Assembly (NCBI GenBank): GCA_004524595.1
Contig: SDOA01000038.1
Span: 1 to 33,976, forward strand
Direction: 5' to 3'
Source: Candidatus Thorarchaeota archaeon
Lineage (GTDB): Archaea > Asgardarchaeota > Thorarchaeia > Thorarchaeales > Thorarchaeaceae
DNA length: 33,976 bases
Both the position numbers and the translations under genes were made by a program. The stretch's first letter is position 1. Each line of letters opens with the position of its first letter. Positions 1-7,433 of this stretch are shown in pieces. The notes beneath the pieces are model-generated. The model ran no database searches, was not told the origin of the DNA, and saw nothing but the letters and a program-made list of their open reading frames with translations.

Positions 1-471
1 TATAGACAGAATTACACAAATCGAAGTACTGACCCTGAAGGACGTGTATGTCATTTGGTGATCGACAAAGAAGGAGCGACAAGTGCCATCATCTTGCGGT
101 TAACCGCGGGGAAGCCTGTGGAATTTCCGGCTGAATTTGTAAGTGATATCGGGGAGAAAGCAGCACTAACCGTGTTGCATCACAAGGATAAAGTTGTCAA
201 ACTTTTCCCTGTTGCAAGCGAGGACATCTACCTGCTTAGGATTGAGATCAGTGATTTGTCTCGTAATTTCTTGAAGCAACTGAACTTTGCATTTAATGAT
301 GCTAAGCTCAGCGATATTATCTTTACAACTGGTGTATGTCTTCGAGGCGAACGTTGCTATTACGAATGCTATTTCATCCCAGATCAATTAGTTGTTACAC
401 TTCCCGAGCTCGAAGAGAGCTTGAAGAAGATACCCGGAGTATCCAGAGTAGTCCTGCGAAAGGTAGCTTGA
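1..471 (+). CDS. Hypothetical protein, 3' part (ACT-like C-terminal half)
   Basis: The reading frame is open from the first base of the window, so this is the C-terminal ~156 residues of a longer gene. A TTG at 55 is available as a start, but the upstream codons read as plausible protein, so I treat it as internal. The last ~80 residues alternate predicted strand-helix-strand (DIYLLRIEISDLS, NFLKQLNFAFND, SDIIFTTGVCL, ERCYYECYFIPD, LPELEESLKKIPGV, SRVVLRKV), a beta-alpha-beta-beta-alpha-beta order typical of ACT-like regulatory domains. No catalytic motif is visible. It is followed by a hairpin terminator. Function is not recognised; the ACT-like call is inference from the secondary-structure pattern only. 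Confidence 0.6.
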   Translation, partial: YRQNYTNRSTDPEGRVCHLVIDKEGATSAIILRLTAGKPVEFPAEFVSDIGEKAALTVLHHKDKVVKLFPVASEDIYLLRIEISDLSRNFLKQLNFAFNDAKLSDIIFTTGVCLRGERCYYECYFIPDQLVVTLPELEESLKKIPGVSRVVLRKVA

Positions 472-551
472 GCACAGGCCTCCTAACAAGATTAGGCGCC
501 TTGGACCATTGGTCGAACCCAAGCAACCGTCCGCAATAAACTATCATTTGA

Positions 552-588
552 GAGCCTCAGCAACCTGAGGCTCACTTTGTCTTTTTTT
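552..588 (+). terminator. Hairpin plus T-tract terminator
   Basis: A perfect 9-bp stem (552-560 with 565-573, loop CAAC) is followed by a run of seven T at 582-588. It lies about 80 bases past the stop of the preceding plus-strand gene and before a minus-strand gene that ends at 661. This is a good intrinsic-type terminator for the plus strand. Confidence 0.7.
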
Positions 589-660
589 CTAACTGTATGT
601 AAGTAGATGTCGATGTATGTTCGTATGCTGATTTAGTATCATAACTAGATTGAGCATCTT

Positions 661-1497
661 TCAGAGCAGTTCCATGCCTTCTTCTCGTAATTCTCGATAA
701 TTTCGGAGATTATCAGGAATGTAAGCATCTAAGAACACATTTAGTATATGTTCAGGGTCTCTCTCAATTCCATAACCTTCGAAGTAGCTGAGCACATTAT
801 GAATGTCACGTCGGAGTATCAATTCTACCTTGTTCATATCACTCCATTTGTTGACCGCCTCTGTTTGAGGAACATCAATGATCCAAGGATGGTCATTCCA
901 CCATAGGATATTGTAAGCACTCAAGTCACCGTGAGCGTAATGCGCATCTCTATACATCATCAAGTACTGATCAAAAACCTCATTCATCACTACCTCTGGA
1001 TTCTCCAACTCGACTTCTCTTAGCTGAGGAGCAGGTGTGTTTCCATCTCCGATGAATCTCATTGTCAGATAATTAGCGACACGAGAAATTGGTGTTGGAA
1101 CTCTGACACCAGCCTTGAAGCAATCTTGGAGAATATCATACTCCTTTACTGCAATATCCTCTAAGAGCCCAAGAATCCAACGTGTCTTCTTCCCGCTTGA
1201 TTCACGGATATGCCCCTTAGTCATTGACAATTTGTGTGGAGTAGCCCAGAGTCTGTAAGCTTTCAAAATGATTGAATGGTTGTTCCACTTTGCTAGAAAG
1301 ATTGTTGCTTCTTTTCCGGCACTCATTGGGTATAGAACATCTGTAGCAAGACCAAATGAAATTGCATCTTTTTTGATACTTTCAAAACGTGGTTCTTCTA
1401 TTAATGCTTTACCGCTAGTACCGCCACGAATTGCATCTCTCTTCTGATCTATCGCAGTTCCCTTCGAGAGAGGATTAAACTTGTCGACCCTACTCAT
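661..1497 (-). CDS. RIO1-family atypical Ser/Thr kinase (second of a tandem pair)
   Basis: A 278-residue RIO1-type kinase/ATPase. RIO1 acts in small ribosomal subunit maturation; archaeal members share the minimal kinase fold. Visible motifs: P-loop segment SAGKEATIF (~59-67), catalytic Lys in IILKAYR (K79), helix-C Glu in AVKEYDIL (E119), catalytic loop HGDLSAYN (D191, N196) and metal-binding Asp in IIDVPQ (D208). All key residues are intact. I chose the ATG at 1497: the frame opens 22 codons earlier, but that stretch lies inside the preceding gene and has no homologous character. The start overlaps the stop of the upstream paralog by 8 bases, implying translational coupling. Between the P-loop and helix C it has a longer Lys-rich segment than its partner. 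Family assignment is secure; why there are two copies is unknown. Confidence 0.9.
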   Translation of the reverse strand: MSRVDKFNPLSKGTAIDQKRDAIRGGTSGKALIEEPRFESIKKDAISFGLATDVLYPMSAGKEATIFLAKWNNHSIILKAYRLWATPHKLSMTKGHIRESSGKKTRWILGLLEDIAVKEYDILQDCFKAGVRVPTPISRVANYLTMRFIGDGNTPAPQLREVELENPEVVMNEVFDQYLMMYRDAHYAHGDLSAYNILWWNDHPWIIDVPQTEAVNKWSDMNKVELILRRDIHNVLSYFEGYGIERDPEHILNVFLDAYIPDNLRNYRELREEGMELL

Positions 1498-2308
1498 ATA
1501 GTCCGCCCTCTTCAATATGAGGAACAACATCCTCATCGAAATTCTTAAGGTTCTCAGGAACATATTCAGAGAGAAAGAGATCTACAATATGATTAGGATC
1601 TCTTGAGAGTCCATATTTCTTGAAGTATGCCAGCACATTTGTGATGTCCCTACGAAGAAGAAATACAGCAGTCTTCATATCAGCCCAAGGTCCAACATTA
1701 TAAGCCTGAGGCATATCAATGAACCATGGCTTGTCTTTCCACCAGAGGATATTATATGCACTAAGGTCGCCGTGGACATAGTGTACATCACGATACATTA
1801 CAATGTAATTGTCTAGAATCTCATCTAGGACAGACTCAGGGTCTTCTAGAGTGACAGTCCTAAGTTGAGGTGCAGGCTCTGTTCCATCACCGATGAACCG
1901 CTGGCTAAGATAGTTACCAACTCGTCCGATGGGAGTTGGAACATTCATTCCAGCCTTAAAACATGATAGGAGTATATCAAATTCCTTTGCCGCTAAGATT
2001 TGCATCTTTCCGGGAGCAAAGAAGCCCTTCTTCTTGCTAGCCTGTGAAGTAGTCCAGAGTCTATACGCCTTAAGGATTATCGGATGTTCTTTATAATAGG
2101 CAAGATAGATCGATGCTTCTTTTCCACTATTCATTTGATATGCAACATCAGTAGCTAGTCTGAATTTGATGGCATCGTCCTTAACCTCACTCAGAGTTAT
2201 CTCGCGAATCTCGACAGTCCAACCTCGTTGATCTCCTCGTTGAGCGTCTCTCTTTTTAGAGAGTGCACTGGGTTTTTTTGGATTTAGTTTCTCCACTACG
2301 CCAGCCAA
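1490..2308 (-). CDS. RIO1-family atypical Ser/Thr kinase (first of a tandem pair)
   Basis: A 272-residue RIO1-type kinase, paralogous to the gene directly downstream. The N-terminal segment is basic (LNPKKPSALSKKRDAQRG). It is followed by the P-loop region NSGKEASIYLA, catalytic Lys in IILKAYR (K80), Glu in AAKEFDIL (E109), catalytic loop HGDLSAYN (D181, N186) and metal-binding Asp in FIDMPQ (D198). Both copies share long identical blocks such as FIGDG, PAPQLR and HGDLSAYNILWW, so the duplication is real rather than two unrelated kinases. The TTG start at 2308 is preceded by GAGGTGG about 8 bases upstream, inside the end of the small upstream gene. Known RIO1 function is 40S/30S maturation; the division of labour between the two copies cannot be read from sequence. 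Confidence 0.9.
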   Translation of the reverse strand: MAGVVEKLNPKKPSALSKKRDAQRGDQRGWTVEIREITLSEVKDDAIKFRLATDVAYQMNSGKEASIYLAYYKEHPIILKAYRLWTTSQASKKKGFFAPGKMQILAAKEFDILLSCFKAGMNVPTPIGRVGNYLSQRFIGDGTEPAPQLRTVTLEDPESVLDEILDNYIVMYRDVHYVHGDLSAYNILWWKDKPWFIDMPQAYNVGPWADMKTAVFLLRRDITNVLAYFKKYGLSRDPNHIVDLFLSEYVPENLKNFDEDVVPHIEEGGLYE

Positions 2309-2309
2309 C

Positions 2310-2510
2310 TTAGACCACCTCTAATCTGGAGAAACTCGAACGGCCTGAGGGACCTGGAGAGTACATCTTCAGGATGTGATCCTCTGTAAGTCCCTTAGGT
2401 CGAGGGGTGCTTGATTCGTCATCCTTTGTACTGGAATTTTCTTTTGTTCTCGGGATTTTTTTTGTACTATTTGATTGTCCCGATTGGTTGCTGTGTTTTT
2501 GTATATGCAA
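2310..2510 (-). CDS. Small polar, probably disordered protein upstream of the RIO pair
   Basis: A 66-residue product, mostly Ser/Lys/Thr/Asn-rich for the first ~37 residues (for example STKKIPRTKENSSTKDDESS). It ends in a more ordered-looking segment, GLTEDHILKMYSPGPSGRSS, followed by FSRLEVV. Its stop is one base before the TTG start of the first RIO kinase, and the kinase's ribosome binding site lies in its last codons, so the three would form one operon. The start is a TTG with no clear ribosome binding site, which lowers confidence. It could be a genuine small protein partner of the kinases or simply a translated leader. Confidence 0.4.
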   Translation of the reverse strand: MHIQKHSNQSGQSNSTKKIPRTKENSSTKDDESSTPRPKGLTEDHILKMYSPGPSGRSSFSRLEVV

Positions 2511-2817
2511 CTTCGATTTTCACTCTCATTGACGAGTTATCACGCATCTTACATTCAAAGCACAAGAATTATTGAAAACAAGAGACCCATTGCCCACGAT
2601 GTACTTTGAGAAACCTTCATACACGTGCGTGAAATGAATGAGGAACACCCAAAAGTAATGGAGGTCGTTTAGACATCCTCAACGTAGGTGCAGGTATCCC
2701 TTGGACTAACAAGTATAACAATCATTGATACACAGACACCTCCGTATTCATTAAATCAAGTTCTCACGTTCATTGTTAGTATATAGGCTTTACGATTTAC
2801 GTGAGAATTAAAACCAA
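2511..2817. other. Intergenic region between MFS gene and RIO operon
   Basis: About 300 bases with no convincing gene. It should hold the minus-strand promoter for the RIO operon. It contains a 9-bp inverted repeat (2761-2769 with 2799-2807) enclosing a TATA-like CCTATATAC on the minus strand. Just beyond that is a GGAGGTG (minus strand, 2737-2743) placed before an 18-codon ATG frame (2725-2669). I see no tRNA or obvious structured RNA. Confidence 0.5.
2761..2807. repeat. 9-bp inverted repeat flanking a TATA-like element
   Basis: TTCTCACGT at 2761-2769 is repeated as its reverse complement ACGTGAGAA at 2799-2807, with a 29-base spacer. The spacer holds TATATAGGC (plus strand), which reads GCCTATATA on the minus strand. 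It sits directly downstream of the MFS stop codon, so it could be an operator for a minus-strand promoter or part of a transcript-end structure. Confidence 0.45.
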
Positions 2818-4248
2818 TTATGTCGCATCTTTGATTGGATTTTCTTCTTCAATTTCAACGACTTTTACAGGATTGGTTTCATCGACGTATTTCCATAATA
2901 GATAGGCTCCAATCAAACCTAAACCCGACGCCATCCAGAAGGGAACAACCATACCATCGATTATCAAGGGGCCCAGTGGAAACAGAATCAATGAGAAATA
3001 TGCAAATAACGCACCACCTGCAATTGGTCCAATCGTAGCTCCGGCATTGAAGAAGGCTTGTATAGTTCCAAATAACTTCCCTCGCAAGTTCCAAGGAATA
3101 ATATCTGCTTGGATAGCCCTCATTGCTGGCTCTGATGTGGACATTGTAGCACTCTGTCCAATCCATACGGCGCTTGTCTGGACAAGATTGGTGGTCAGAG
3201 GTAGAACACCGAGAGTAATTCTAGAACCTACAGCACCCCAGACAGCTAATCCTTTTCGCCCACGACGATCGGAATATCTGCCTGCTGGTATTGAAAACAT
3301 TAATCCGACTGCTCCAGCTCCGGATATGATAAATCCTATGAGACCAATATCTGTTGTAATTCGACTCATCAAGAATAGTTGAAAGATTGGTTGACCAAGA
3401 CCCATAGCAACACCATTAAACATGGACATAAGATACAATGCATTAATCATTCGACGAGTTTTCAGGTTCATTTCCTTTAATGGTCCTTCAACAATAGGAG
3501 TTTCTATTGGATTCGGAATTTCTGGAACCAAAGAAGGCTTTTCATCAATCATGGGTAAGTCGATTTTACCTGGTGCAGTTTCTTTCAAAATAATAGCTGT
3601 GATGATTGTAGCTGGGAGTACAATGAGTGCACCAATGAAATAGGGAACTCTAAAGACATCGGGAACTGGTAATAGAAGAAAATCACGGCAGAAATTATAG
3701 AGAAGACCACCAACACCAGGTCCAAGAATGAATCCAAGATTTGATACCATCATATAGACACCCAGGCCCTCTCCCCTTCGTTCAGGCCCAATAATATCCA
3801 TTAGAGCGGCTTCTGCTGTAGGCCAGACCATTGCAGAAACAACACCTTGGAAAGCCCTGACCAATAATAGATGGATCCAGTTTTGTGCTAAGCCAAAAAA
3901 AACCATGAGAAGAACATACCCAAAGAGTCCAATAACAATGACTGGTCGTCTTCCATGGGTATCAGAGAAACCACCCCAATAGCGAGCTAATAGAGTTCGA
4001 GTCCCCATAAACGTCGCCATCAATACACCAAAGATCAACGAGAAACTTGCGACAACATCAGCAGGTACAATATAACCAGGACCTGGAGGTTGTGTAAGAC
4101 CTCCTTCAAGAGCAATCAGATAATATGACATGGAAGGAGCAACAACACCAAAACCCAGCATGATCAACATTGCATCAATGGCAAGGACGATGACTCGAGG
4201 ATTTCTGTAAAGACTATCCTGTTTGAGTAAATCATCAGAATTTGACAT
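2818..4248 (-). CDS. MFS transporter, drug:H+ antiporter (DHA1)-like
   Basis: A 476-residue, 12-helix major facilitator. The first half carries motif A as GGFSDTHGRRPVIVIGL (between TM2 and TM3) and the RAFQGVVSAM segment of TM4. GLGVYMMVSNLGFILGP resembles the antiporter motif C of TM5. The second half repeats motif A as GRYSDRRGRKGLAVWG. A charged central loop (about residues 213-262) separates the two halves and the C-terminus is a short acidic cytosolic tail. It likely exports small amphiphilic compounds by proton antiport; the substrate cannot be predicted. The ATG at 4248 is preceded by GAGGCAGG. A TATA-like element lies ~40 bases upstream, so it is probably its own transcription unit. 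Confidence 0.9.
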   Translation of the reverse strand: MSNSDDLLKQDSLYRNPRVIVLAIDAMLIMLGFGVVAPSMSYYLIALEGGLTQPPGPGYIVPADVVASFSLIFGVLMATFMGTRTLLARYWGGFSDTHGRRPVIVIGLFGYVLLMVFFGLAQNWIHLLLVRAFQGVVSAMVWPTAEAALMDIIGPERRGEGLGVYMMVSNLGFILGPGVGGLLYNFCRDFLLLPVPDVFRVPYFIGALIVLPATIITAIILKETAPGKIDLPMIDEKPSLVPEIPNPIETPIVEGPLKEMNLKTRRMINALYLMSMFNGVAMGLGQPIFQLFLMSRITTDIGLIGFIISGAGAVGLMFSIPAGRYSDRRGRKGLAVWGAVGSRITLGVLPLTTNLVQTSAVWIGQSATMSTSEPAMRAIQADIIPWNLRGKLFGTIQAFFNAGATIGPIAGGALFAYFSLILFPLGPLIIDGMVVPFWMASGLGLIGAYLLWKYVDETNPVKVVEIEEENPIKDAT

Positions 4249-4285
4249 TGGCCTGCCTCGTGAGAAGATGGACGAATTCAGGCTG

Positions 4286-4295
4286 TTAATATAAG
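4286..4295 (-). promoter_or_regulatory. TATA-like promoter element for the MFS gene
   Basis: On the minus strand this reads CTTATATTAA, centred about 42 bases upstream of the MFS ATG. That would place the transcription start about 16 bases before the start codon, leaving room for the observed GAGGCAGG ribosome binding site. Confidence 0.45.
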
Positions 4296-4425
4296 TACAG
4301 GTTGGGACACATTTCTAAGCCGTTAGGGAAGGATTTATTTCTGTTTCAATACGCCGTCCTACGATTTCCGTTTAAGGGGAAGTAACAATCAAAATAAAGT
4401 ATGAAACGTTGGATGTTGAATATAC

Positions 4426-6132
4426 ATGCCCAATCCAAGTAATCCATTAATCGTTCAGTCAGACAAGTCAGTACTTCTTGAAGTGGACAATCCTCTTTAT
4501 GAAGATGCCAGAGACTCATTAGCTAGGTTTGCTGAACTTGTTAAATCCCCTGAGTATGTTCACACATATAGAATTACTCCACTTACTCTTTGGAATGCAG
4601 CTGCAATGGGAATGACACCAAATGAGGTCATCGCAGCACTGGAGGAGTTTGCCAAATATCCAATTCCTGGAAATATCTCTAGAGAGATTGTTGATTACAT
4701 GTCCAGATATGGACAACTCTCACTCTACAAGGAGGATTTAGATCTTTTACTCATTTGTGAGAATGAGGATTTAGCTGAAGAGATTTGGGCAAATAGTAAG
4801 ATCACAGAATTCATCATTGATCGTGTTGATGAAGTCACATTTAGGGTAGATCCATCTAGAAGAGGATTCATCAAACAAGCTTTGATTGAAGTTGGGCATC
4901 CTGTAGAAGATCTAGCAGGGTATGTTGAAGGAGAACACCTTCCCTTTGAGATACGAGAAACAACCCTTGAAGGTAAACCATGGGGATTAAGAAAATATCA
5001 AGATGATGCAGTTGCGATTTTCCATCATGGTGGAGGAGAAAAGGGAGGTTCAGGTGTCGTCGTTCTACCCTGTGGTGCAGGAAAAACGATGGTAGGAATT
5101 GGAGCCATGTACAAGCTACAAACATCTACATTAATCTTGGCACCGAATGTGATTGCCGTGAGGCAGTGGATCACCGAACTACTTGACAAGACAACATTGC
5201 AGCCTGAGGATATTGGAGAGTATACCGGTGATACAAAAGATATACGTCCAGTGACGGTCGCCACCTATCAAATATTGACTTGGCGTCGCTCGAAATCATC
5301 CGAATTTGAGCACTTCAAAATATTCGAGGCTCGAAACTGGGGGCTCATCATATATGATGAAGTACACCTACTTCCTGCGCCTGTTTTTAGAGTGACAGCT
5401 GCAATTCAAGCAACTAGACGTCTAGGTCTGACGGCAACACTGGTTCGAGAAGACGATAAAGAAGAGGATGTCTTCAGCTTAATTGGTCCAAAACGATTCG
5501 ACATGCCTTGGAAGATGTTAGAGGATCAGGGCTGGATAGCTACAGCAATTTGCTATGAAATTCGACTTGATCTGCCGGATAATCTACGGAGAGCATACGC
5601 AGTAGCAGAAGATAGAAAGAAGTATCGAATTGCTGCTGAAAATCCAGATAAAATGGATGTCATCAAAGAGATCATAAAATACCATGAAAAGGACAATATA
5701 CTTGTCATTGGTATGTATCTCAATCAGTTGGACCTCATTGCTGAAGAAGTTGATGCGCCTTTGATCACAGGCAAGACACCCAATGATGTGAGAGCAGAAC
5801 TCTACGCAGCATTTCGGGAGGGACAACAAAAAATTCTCATTGTGTCAAAAGTAGCTAATTTTGCTTTAGATCTTCCTGATGCCAATGTAGCTATTCAGGT
5901 CTCGGGTACATTCGGGTCTCGCCAGGAGGAGGCTCAAAGATTAGGTAGAATCCTTCGACCAAAGAAAGATGGGAGTTTTGCACGATTCTATTCGCTTGTT
6001 ACAAAGGATACTAGAGATATGGATTTTGGAGCGAAACGTCAGCTATTCTTGACTGAACAGGGTTATCAATACGTCATTGCATCAGTGGATGAAAGAATAT
6101 GGGAGCGAGCTCCTGAGAGCTTCTTCAGTTGA
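4426..6132 (+). CDS. XPB/Rad25-family DNA helicase (SF2)
   Basis: A 568-residue XPB-type superfamily 2 translocase, the enzyme that opens DNA in transcription initiation and nucleotide excision repair in eukaryotes. Domains in order: an N-terminal XPB-type domain (~1-130), a damage-recognition-like segment (~130-185), helicase domain 1 (~186-370) and helicase domain 2 (~400-530). Walker A is LPCGAGKT (214-221). The DEAH-type box is DEVH (311-314). Motif III is GLTATL, followed at once by the XPB-specific RED motif (R341-E342-D343). Motif V/VI is visible in FALDLP and QRLGRILRP. The catalytic set is complete. The expected archaeal partner Bax1 is not adjacent. Two genes away in this block is a protein carrying an XPB N-terminal-like domain (8725-10452). 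Its 3' end overlaps that of the convergent phosphotransferase gene by 8 bases. Confidence 0.93.
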   Translation: MPNPSNPLIVQSDKSVLLEVDNPLYEDARDSLARFAELVKSPEYVHTYRITPLTLWNAAAMGMTPNEVIAALEEFAKYPIPGNISREIVDYMSRYGQLSLYKEDLDLLLICENEDLAEEIWANSKITEFIIDRVDEVTFRVDPSRRGFIKQALIEVGHPVEDLAGYVEGEHLPFEIRETTLEGKPWGLRKYQDDAVAIFHHGGGEKGGSGVVVLPCGAGKTMVGIGAMYKLQTSTLILAPNVIAVRQWITELLDKTTLQPEDIGEYTGDTKDIRPVTVATYQILTWRRSKSSEFEHFKIFEARNWGLIIYDEVHLLPAPVFRVTAAIQATRRLGLTATLVREDDKEEDVFSLIGPKRFDMPWKMLEDQGWIATAICYEIRLDLPDNLRRAYAVAEDRKKYRIAAENPDKMDVIKEIIKYHEKDNILVIGMYLNQLDLIAEEVDAPLITGKTPNDVRAELYAAFREGQQKILIVSKVANFALDLPDANVAIQVSGTFGSRQEEAQRLGRILRPKKDGSFARFYSLVTKDTRDMDFGAKRQLFLTEQGYQYVIASVDERIWERAPESFFS

Positions 6133-7087
6133 TAAGAAATGAATGCAATCGGGCTAATTTCATCTTAGCATAACTGAGTATTTCATTTCGAATGAAGGGA
6201 GTGTTTATACTCGGTTCTACAATGCCTGATTCCATGGAAAGTAATCGTTCTATACTCCATACTACAACATACGATAGAGCTAGAGGACGTAAAAGATTCA
6301 CAGCATCTCGTATCTTGGGATTTACAAGATGTTGATTATGCTCCATTTCTTGTTTGTAAGAGGCTTCAAGAAGATATGCAATATCATATAGGGGATCGCC
6401 GATTGCACACTCTTCAAGATCTAGAAGAACTGCTCTTTGCTTTCTAAATACTATATTAGGAACCCATAGATCACCGTGCATTGTTAATTTTGACCATTCA
6501 CCATAGGAATCAGTTGTAGACAACAAATCAGAATACAAGGAACTGAATGATTGTTCCATTCGAGTTACTTCCTCAGAACCTCTAGGGAGCCATTCATGAT
6601 TCTCTACAGATTTTTGAATCTTAATGAGATATTCCGAGGGTGAATTATATAATGGTATATTTGGAGGATTCAGTTGCGTGAGAATCCGAAGAGACCGCTT
6701 TAACGATTGAACTTGCACGGATGATAAATCAACTAAAGAATTATACACATTCCCGTCTACAAACTCGAAAAGTATGAAGGGAGTTTCTTTAGAATCATTA
6801 AGATGCCCTAAATCCAAAGGCACAGGAGATATACCTGACTTACTAATGAATTGACCAATCTTGAATAGATGGGCATATGGATTGGTCTTATTATTCTCAG
6901 TAGACCATGGTAGTTTGAGAACAAATTCGATGTTTGAATCATGACCATGGATATTTAGGTTTGACCAACCTCCCAAAGAAATAGGATCTAGACTGACTCC
7001 GCCTTCCAGAATATCACTAGAATGAAATAGTAAATCCGATAATTCCTCAAGACTGTGTCCGTGGATTCTTTTGATGTTTTGTTTCAT
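6125..7087 (-). CDS. APH/choline-kinase-like phosphotransferase
   Basis: A ~320-residue protein with the aminoglycoside phosphotransferase/choline kinase fold. The glycine-rich segment is LGGWSNLNIHG, followed by FVLKLPW with the ATP-binding Lys (~K58). The Brenner motif is MHGDLWVPNIVF (H204, D206, N211). The metal-binding segment is LLDLEECAIGDPLYDIAYLL (D223). All catalytic residues are present. The substrate could be an amino sugar, choline-like alcohol or other small hydroxyl compound. I take the ATG at 7087; the frame is open further upstream, but that part runs antisense through the divergent neighbour. No ribosome binding site is visible, so it may be leaderless. Confidence 0.82.
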   Translation of the reverse strand: MKQNIKRIHGHSLEELSDLLFHSSDILEGGVSLDPISLGGWSNLNIHGHDSNIEFVLKLPWSTENNKTNPYAHLFKIGQFISKSGISPVPLDLGHLNDSKETPFILFEFVDGNVYNSLVDLSSVQVQSLKRSLRILTQLNPPNIPLYNSPSEYLIKIQKSVENHEWLPRGSEEVTRMEQSFSSLYSDLLSTTDSYGEWSKLTMHGDLWVPNIVFRKQRAVLLDLEECAIGDPLYDIAYLLEASYKQEMEHNQHLVNPKIRDAVNLLRPLALSYVVVWSIERLLSMESGIVEPSINTPFIRNEILSYAKMKLARLHSFLIN

Positions 7088-7106
7088 CATTACTACTAAA
7101 ATAATC

Positions 7107-7433
7107 ATGACAACTTCTAAAAGGGTGTCGGGAAGGTCAAGTAGTATGAACGGGAGAGATATACTTCTTGTTTTGGCACACTTATTTAGGATAAGAGGTG
7201 ACGAGGTTTCCATTGATGATGCAATTGACTTTCTCTCGTTTAGGTGCAGATATGGAGCACCAACAGAGGTAAGAAAATTACTATCTATGGCATTAAAGAA
7301 TGAAATGATATCTAGAGATGTGGATAAGATATATGCTGAGTTCATCTTTGATAAACAGAGTCTTCCATTGAACTTATCAGCTGCTCTTCAAGATAAAGTC
7401 CGATTCCAAAAAGAGATTGAGCCTATGTTTTAA
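7107..7433 (+). CDS. DUF2240-like archaeal protein
   Basis: A 108-residue soluble protein. The core RDILLVLAHLFRIRGDEVSI, then DDAIDFLSFRCRYGAP and VRKLLSMALKNEMISRD, matches what I recall of the archaeal DUF2240 family, which looks like a winged-helix-type fold. Function is unknown. The start is uncertain. The ATG at 7107 leaves only 19 bases to the divergent phosphotransferase start and has no ribosome binding site. The ATG at 7146 has AAGGTC about 8 bases upstream and would give a cleaner 58-base divergent promoter region. Its stop overlaps the convergent RFC gene by 4 bases. Confidence 0.7.
   Translation: MTTSKRVSGRSSSMNGRDILLVLAHLFRIRGDEVSIDDAIDFLSFRCRYGAPTEVRKLLSMALKNEMISRDVDKIYAEFIFDKQSLPLNLSAALQDKVRFQKEIEPMF

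Noticed and set aside
478..538. tRNA-like stretch (CCTAAC...GTTAGG-type stem and GGTCGAACCC)
   Set aside because: The anticodon-like stem has the wrong loop size, the T-loop lacks the TTC consensus, and no acceptor stem closes it on either strand.
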